A stretch of 64,000 nucleotides of DNA from Brasenia schreberi (Eukaryota > Streptophyta > Magnoliopsida > Nymphaeales > Cabombaceae), in contig JAYKKT010000073.1 of assembly GCA_036023115.1 (NCBI GenBank), positions 14,791,001-14,855,000 of the forward strand, read 5' to 3'. Of the stretch, positions 58,540 through 64,000 are shown piece after piece. The position numbers and the translations under genes are program-made. The number at the start of each line of letters is the position of its first letter. Within the stretch, counting starts at the first letter, position 1. Below the pieces are notes generated by a model that saw nothing but the letters and a program-made list of their open reading frames with translations, did no database searches and had not been told where the DNA came from.

Positions 58540-58600
58540 CTCACAAGTCGAGGGTCATGAGTTCAATACCTCGGTGTGCATGTAGCTTCTACCTTCCCTT
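58540..58600 (+). mobile_element. Possible SINE remnant
   Basis: ATGAGTTCAATACCTCGG (58558-58575) resembles a Pol III B box preceded by a ~30 bp GGTTGACTC-type segment. No A box or TSD is defined. Confidence 0.25.
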
Positions 58601-58650
58601 GAAACCTTCTCTTAAACTAAGTCAACTCAACCGTTTATGCCCATTAACAG

Positions 58651-59612
58651 AAACAACAAGTCTTTTCATATACTGGATTGGGTTGTTACATGGATTTTTT
58701 TGTTTCAGTAGTGTTTTGATCCGGTATCATGTTAACAGTTAACTCAATAAAGACTAGATCATCATTTATTGTTTCCTTCCAACATGATCTTTCTCTTCTT
58801 CTTTTAACAACTTTACCATCAGTTTTCTATACGAGGAACTTTCTTTGGTTGTCCTTTTACATGTTCAAACAATCTTAAACGATTTTTTCTTATTGTATCA
58901 TCTATTGATACCACTTTCAATTGATCTTTAATAACCTTATTGAGTATTTCCTTGTGTGACTATACATCCACCTCAGCATTTTCATTTCGGCTATGAACAT
59001 CTTTTACACATATTGATAACCAACTACCTAACCCTCAATACCATATAACATAATAGGTCTAATCACTATTTTATAGTATTTACCTTTTAACATACTTGAT
59101 GTATCTCTTTATTGTAACCAACCTACATTAATTATATATGTGATATTTCTATCACTATGAAAAATTGACTCTAGATACTTAAATCTTTTCTTTTGAGAGA
59201 TACAATATGTGTCAATCTTAATTTCTATGTCATTCGTATCAAATTATCAAACTTGGATTCCATATATTGTATTATTATTCTACTAAATCAAAAGCCTATA
59301 TTTTCTAATTTTTTCTCGTTAGTTTCAATTTTGTTTTACTAAGTCCACATTCTCAAATAACACACACCAAGGTAGTTCATCCTAGATAAGCTTTGTTAAC
59401 TCATCAAAAATAAAGATAAATAAATATGAACTTAAAATTGATCCTAGATGTAATCCAATATTAACTTCAAAGAAAAAAATCATAAGTATGCATATGTTTG
59501 TGTTTCATTGTACGTATCTCTTATAAGATTTATGTAGCCACTGAAATATCTCTCTTTAAAAAATATCTCTTAACAACCTATCATAAATCAATATATACGA
59601 TGTGATGGTCCA
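58651..59612 (-). mobile_element. Old, highly diverged 3' half of an RTE LINE
   Basis: The minus strand corresponds to the region from just downstream of reverse transcriptase motif A (YDRV equivalent at about 59,585) through the RWFGHIERR equivalent (about 58,870) to the AGTCTTTTCATATACTGG terminus. Matches are clear in order but much weaker than in the other copies, with many stops. This is an older insertion or a different subfamily. Confidence 0.75.
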
Positions 59613-60109
59613 TCAACAAGAAAATGCCTACAATTTTTCTAATTCACATACTACGTACCACATGTTTCTTGCTTGGCACAACTTTCTGTCTTTCTCAACC
59701 AAAGTGTCTTGCTACAGTCGAAGCGGACCAGTATGTCTTTTCTAGTGGAATTGCTTTCCAATGGGAGGGAAGTTTTGCCAAACCAAATTGAATCAAAACG
59801 GTCTTGATCAGCAGCTTTACAATACCTTTTAAAAGAGATCAAACATACGGACATAAATAAAATAGAAAACTCGGAAATCGATTTTTTGCACCCATTTGAT
59901 TTGAAAGAACAGATTCAAGCCAATGTTGACAACATGGAGGGAGACTCTGAAATAATTTAGGAATTAGCTTATATAACTCGCTATATACTGGGAAATCTCT
60001 GTAATTGAATCGGTTCCGGTTATTCTAGGTCCACATCCAAATTCAGGCACATAAGACGGACATCGTGGATCGAATATGAAAGCATGTCTGACTATTTCTG
60101 CACAAAGAG

Positions 60110-60200
60110 CTAGGGGTCCGGTTCATAAGGACCTTCAGTTCCAAGTCATGAGTTCGAAACCATGAGCTGCGGGGAAAATCTGCTTGCTATTCTGGAAAGC
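60110..60200 (+). mobile_element. Possible SINE remnant
   Basis: AGCTAGGGGTCCGGTTC followed ~40 bp later by GAGTTCGAAACC (60150-60161) fits an A-box/B-box spacing. A tail was not defined. Confidence 0.35.
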
Positions 60201-60285
60201 AATCACATCTTGCCTATAAAGAAAAAGGGTCTAGCTAGTCTAATACTCAAGACTACTGAAAGCACCAAAAGCCACACTTGATTGT

Positions 60286-60395
60286 TTTTGGTGGGTTTAA
60301 TCATGAACTAGCAAGAACCACGTTCAAATCAAATCGTTCGTTTTTGGCGAGTTCAATCATGAACTAGCAAGAACAATGTTCAGATGAAATAGTTC
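60286..60395. repeat. Tandem duplication of 55 bp
   Basis: Units at 60286 and 60341 share TTTTTGG and AATCATGAACTAGCAAGAAC with a few substitutions. Intergenic. Confidence 0.8.
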
Positions 60396-61198
60396 ACCAT
60401 GACGCCTCGGCATGTAAAGTCACGGCCGATAGATGTGGATGGATCAAGCAGTTTAGTGAACCCAAAACACTCAAAAGGACCACTTTCCTCATTGCTCTCA
60501 GCTGCTAAAGGGCTAAAATAAAAACTTCAGGGCTCGCCCGCTATATAGTAGCGGCATCATATCGTGGAATCATTTAGAGTACATTGCAACTAGGAATCAA
60601 AATCCATAAAAAAAGGATTCAGAAGCATTAAACAATGAGATGACTCTTTCTCTCAGTTTTTAGTCCAAATTTGCTGTGCTTAATCACGCTTTAACCATGG
60701 CTTTAACTATTGCTTATAATACTCAATTTTATTTATTAATGACTCGTATAAATGTATAGGAAGAGACTTGGATATATATTTTGTTATATTAGTTTGTCTC
60801 GCAACCATCTTTCATCATTGCCATCAACTGCCACCCACCACCATTGCCTGCCACCACCGCAATATTGCTTCTTCCCGCGTCTGGGACTAACTCGGGTTAT
60901 GAAGCAGGTAAAGAAAAGAGAAGCAACCAGTCTAGACATTTATGTTTAAAAACGCATACCACCAAGATGGCGTGGATGGTAACATAAGATTTTTCACATA
61001 TTCAAACATCTCCCCAGAAAAAGGCCCCTTGAAATACCTGTACTTAAATTACAGAAACCAAATAAGGCAACCTACCTATGCACCTCTATGTTCTCAGTTT
61101 GTCCAGGCTTAGATACTCGTCCTACAAATAACCTGATTGGCTTCTTTGAATCATAGTGTACAGCATGAACAAAATTTGTGACGGTGGGCCTGCCTAGC

Positions 61199-63059
61199 TC
61201 AGTAGTAACTGCTATAGTATGCTTGAGGTGCTGAAGCTACTGGCTGCACTGGTGCAAATGCTGGTACAGTTTGCGTGTAGGCCTGCAATACATCATGACA
61301 AATTTAGAATAAACTTTCTCTATGCTATGTCAAGCCATTTGAAGGTAAGACGATAATTAGAGTATCATGCAAGATAAAACTTAAGAAATGACTGATATCC
61401 ACACATCTGAGACAAGTAGAGCAGAGGTTATGCCAAGGTATAATATGTAAAACTAACAGAAGGCAACAACAGTGCCCATATCTTATCACTCGGATATCAA
61501 AATGAATCCGGTAGAGGAGTGAACTTTTACAGCTCGTCAGAAACAATCGAATGCAAAATTTGGTCAGTTTCAACATGAGACTTCATCAATATGGTAATTT
61601 AATACAACACACAAGCTGAAGCTCAAACAACAGAAAATAATTGTTTGTTCCTTAAATAAGCTAATGATGCAACTATACGTTCTGCCTGATAACTTAAACC
61701 TATTGCAATAGATCTGACGAGCAATTCTGTAGCTTTTTTCAAACCAAAGAGAAGCTGCCACTGGGGTATATTTACCACTGCATATTTAGCCCATGAAAGT
61801 ATTTATTGGACGAAGAGTGAGATCGGTCTCATGAAGAACATTTCTTTAATTAAATAAGAAAACATTTTCTATAACCAAATAACTTCTCTAAGAACAGTAT
61901 TCAGATGTTTGCAGCTACCAAATCCTCTTAAACCATTCAATTCCAGAGGAAGCAGCCCATGTAGTAAAACAGGCATGCGCTTAACAGAAATGCACGTGCT
62001 GCAAGTTGGCAGCAACCATCGAGGGCAGATTTTCTGGATACCTGGGAAGCATAGGCCTGAGGATATGCACCATAAGCAGATTGTTGTGGAGCTGATGCCA
62101 CAGTCTGAGGATTGACGTAGCCATAACCACCATATCCAGCATAACCACCCTATATAGGAGATATAAAAGCATAATTTTGTGCAAAAAAGACAATTGTGCT
62201 GGAGACACTTCTTATTTGAAGGCCCAAGATCCTGATACATCTCAAGATGTTAAACAATCACATGATGGATGACATAAACCAGCTTCTCAGCATGAGAATC
62301 ACTAAATAAAGAACAAAATCCGACTCTGTGAATAGTCAAGTTAAAGCAGAATCATAAGAGTTTTCCCTTCTTAAAAGTTCATCTTAAGCTTCAAAAGCTT
62401 TTGTGACTCCAAAGAAGAAACCAATCTAAGTATCTCACATGATTGGTTACCAACCAAAGGAAAGAAGGAAGAACGAAGAACGAGAAACAAGAGACCATCA
62501 GTGTCCACGGCATCCATGCACGAGTCTTACCTGTGGAGCATAGCCAGGATTCCATTGATGTGTCTGTGCCTGTGTCTGCACTCCTTGCGGTTGCGAACCA
62601 TAGCCTGCAACCAACTGCTGCTGAGTATTTGGATAAGCACCCATTATGGATTGAACTGGTGAAGCAACTCCAGAAACATTCACATATGTCTTTGCCAATT
62701 TAGCCCTGTCTGAAGCTAAAAAATCTTGCGCACTTCGTTTTCTAGATTCTGACATACTTTTCTGATGTGAAAACAGTTTAGCATGCCTGTTTTCAGCTTT
62801 CTTAATTGTTCGAGCATTGCCAAAAAGATCGAGGAACTGCATGAAGTTGAGTAAGATTAGGAATACATGACAAAAAGCTAAAACATCAATGCACAACAGA
62901 TACATTAGTGCACCATGTACATATAGAAGGATAAAATTGTACTTTTAGACAATTAAACAATCCATAGCCTCACGATTACAAAATGAAACTTAATATTATA
63001 AAAGGCATAAAAAGTACCTTGACAGACTGACTACTAGATATAGAAGGCTTCTCCAACTC
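61199..63059 (-). CDS. PRP39: PRP39-type U1 snRNP splicing factor, last four coding exons (gene continues beyond the window)
   Basis: Exons on the minus strand: 63059-63018 (ELEKPSISSSQSVK), 62836-62531 (FLDLFGNARTIKKAENRHAK ... YAPQ), 62149-62042 (GGYAGYGGYGYVNPQTVASA ...) and 61282-61199 (AYTQTVPAFAPVQP to SSYY, stop TGA). All junctions are GT-AG and in phase 0. The ENRHAKLFSHQKS-type segment, the KKR/ASDRAKLAK stretch and the Gln/Gly/Tyr-rich tail match the C-terminal end of plant PRP39, a HAT/TPR-repeat protein of the U1 snRNP acting in 5' splice-site recognition and flowering-time control in Arabidopsis. The HAT-repeat body lies to the right, outside the window. The last intron-exon blocks are intact. 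A LINE is inserted in the next upstream intron (63,482 on). The 3' UTR probably extends to about 60,950. Confidence 0.88.
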
Positions 63060-63154
63060 CTAAAAGATTTTCATAGAGCAAGACAAGTTTCCAGATGGAA
63101 AGAAAATGATGGAATAAACATCAAATTATCATTCAGGAAAGAACATAGAAAGCA

Positions 63155-63506
63155 TATTCTCTGTTCTGAGTCACTTCTCAAGGAAAAACCAGTGGCATGT
63201 ATTCGCAAAACCAAGTAAGCTACCCTACTATATAGCTAGAAATATATTGTTGCCTTTGCAAATAAACAACTGGCCAATTTATGCCCGGATGGGTTAACTC
63301 CGCCCATGTAAGGGATCACCCTTGAAAGCCTATTCTCTGTTCTGAGTCACTTCTCAAGGAAAAACCAGTGGCATGTATTCGCAAGACCAAGTAAGCTACC
63401 CTACTATATAGCCAGAAATATATTGTTGCCTTCGCAAATAAACAACTGGCCAATTTATGCCCACATGATAAGGGATGGGTTAACTCCGCCCATGTAAGGG
63501 ATCACC
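63155..63506. repeat. 176-186 bp tandem duplication including a LINE 5' stub
   Basis: The block starting TATTCTCTGTTCTGAGTC at 63155 is repeated at 63331. The first block ends with only ~30 bp of LINE 5' sequence (AACTCCGCCCATGTAAGGG, 63296-63325); the second runs on into the longer LINE at 63482. The two blocks differ by a few substitutions and a ~10-bp insertion. Confidence 0.88.
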
Positions 63507-64000
63507 CTTGAATGGCCGGTCCCAAGCTCAGATAAAGGAGGAGGGTTGCATTAGGCTTTCAACAGCCAACGTAAAACTTTGTTGGACTTATCTAGCATGA
63601 ATTCTACAAATTATGAGCATTACATTGGTGCATTTATCTTAGCAACGCTATGAAGAACCCGAATGCTGTGAAAAGTAAGCAAGGGTCTCTATATCTTAGC
63701 TGGATGTAGTGAATCAATTACAAAGAGGGTTATGACATCATGGACGTCCCACTACATTATCTCCCGAATGTAGTGAACTTCAAACGAGGGTCTTCACATT
63801 TTCATAATGGATTGTTGCGGGGATAATAAAGTTGGTCCTAGATAATAATATTTGTATTGGTACTTAGAATATTGAAACATTTATCAACAAATTAATAGAG
63901 ATAGCAGATTTTACGATTCGAAGAAAGGTTCACATTTTATTTTTCCACGAGACAAAGTGGGTTGGAGAAAAAACAAAGGACATTGAGAATACAGGTTTTA
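63482..64000 (+). mobile_element. 5' part of another RTE LINE, running off the window
   Basis: The LINE 5' head, then diverged endonuclease start (ICIGT-stop-[24 protein letters not shown]). It is antisense in an intron of the PRP39 gene. Stops show it is inactive. The 3' end lies beyond 64000. Confidence 0.9.

Overview
The window is nuclear DNA from a flowering plant. It is AT-rich, has spliced genes with canonical GT-AG introns of 80 bp to 12.4 kb, contains a PLS-class pentatricopeptide repeat (PPR) gene, and is dense in RTE-clade LINEs (endonuclease plus reverse transcriptase, (TTG)n tails) and hAT transposons with 8-bp target duplications. The richness in hAT and RTE elements and the long TE-filled introns would fit a lineage such as sacred lotus (Nelumbo), but that is only an inference.

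Left part (about 2.4-27.1 kb, minus strand): one intact nine-exon gene for a U2AF65-like splicing factor of 972 aa (RS-rich N-terminus, RRM1, RRM2 and a UHM-type third RRM split by a long acidic insert). Its 12.4-kb fifth intron is a nest of transposons: an RTE LINE (7.2-13.8 kb) is interrupted by a hAT element (8,654-12,001) with a perfect 8-bp TSD made of LINE sequence, next to a second decayed hAT (14.4-16.9 kb). The third intron carries a non-autonomous hAT-like element (18,332-19,589). The second intron carries a small RTE derivative.

Middle (27.2-35.3 kb): intergenic, with microsatellites, tandem and segmental duplications, a 190-bp RTE derivative with a 13-bp TSD, MITE-like elements, a 5'-truncated LINE with a 14-bp TSD, and one unrecognised 126-aa ORF.

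35.3-47.0 kb (minus strand): a broken gene of the spermidine-synthase-fold SAM-dependent methyltransferase type. Two 5' exons (46.4-46.95 kb) and the 3' exon (35.3-36.0 kb) are recognisable, with stops and frameshifts. The space between holds a full-length RTE LINE (36,854-40,266; 16-bp TSD, duplicated 5' unit) and a small LTR retrotransposon (40,740-42,776) whose interior is largely a decayed F-box/Sel1-repeat gene fragment.

Right part: a MITE-like element containing a U2 snRNA fragment (48.5-49.0 kb), an intact intronless E-class PPR gene (49,964-51,463), a decayed full-length-type LINE (52.4-55.5 kb), another MITE-like element with a long TA run (57.4-58.3 kb), an old antisense LINE (58.65-59.6 kb), and the 3' exons of a PRP39-type U1 snRNP splicing factor gene (61,199-63,059, minus strand, continuing beyond the window) with a further LINE 5' end inserted upstream. 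The intact host genes act in pre-mRNA splicing (U2AF65-like, PRP39) and probably organellar RNA editing or processing (PPR). They do not form an operon or cluster. I found no previously undescribed enzymatic system. The most unusual items are the LTR element with a captured F-box gene fragment and the short 5'-3' fused RTE derivatives.
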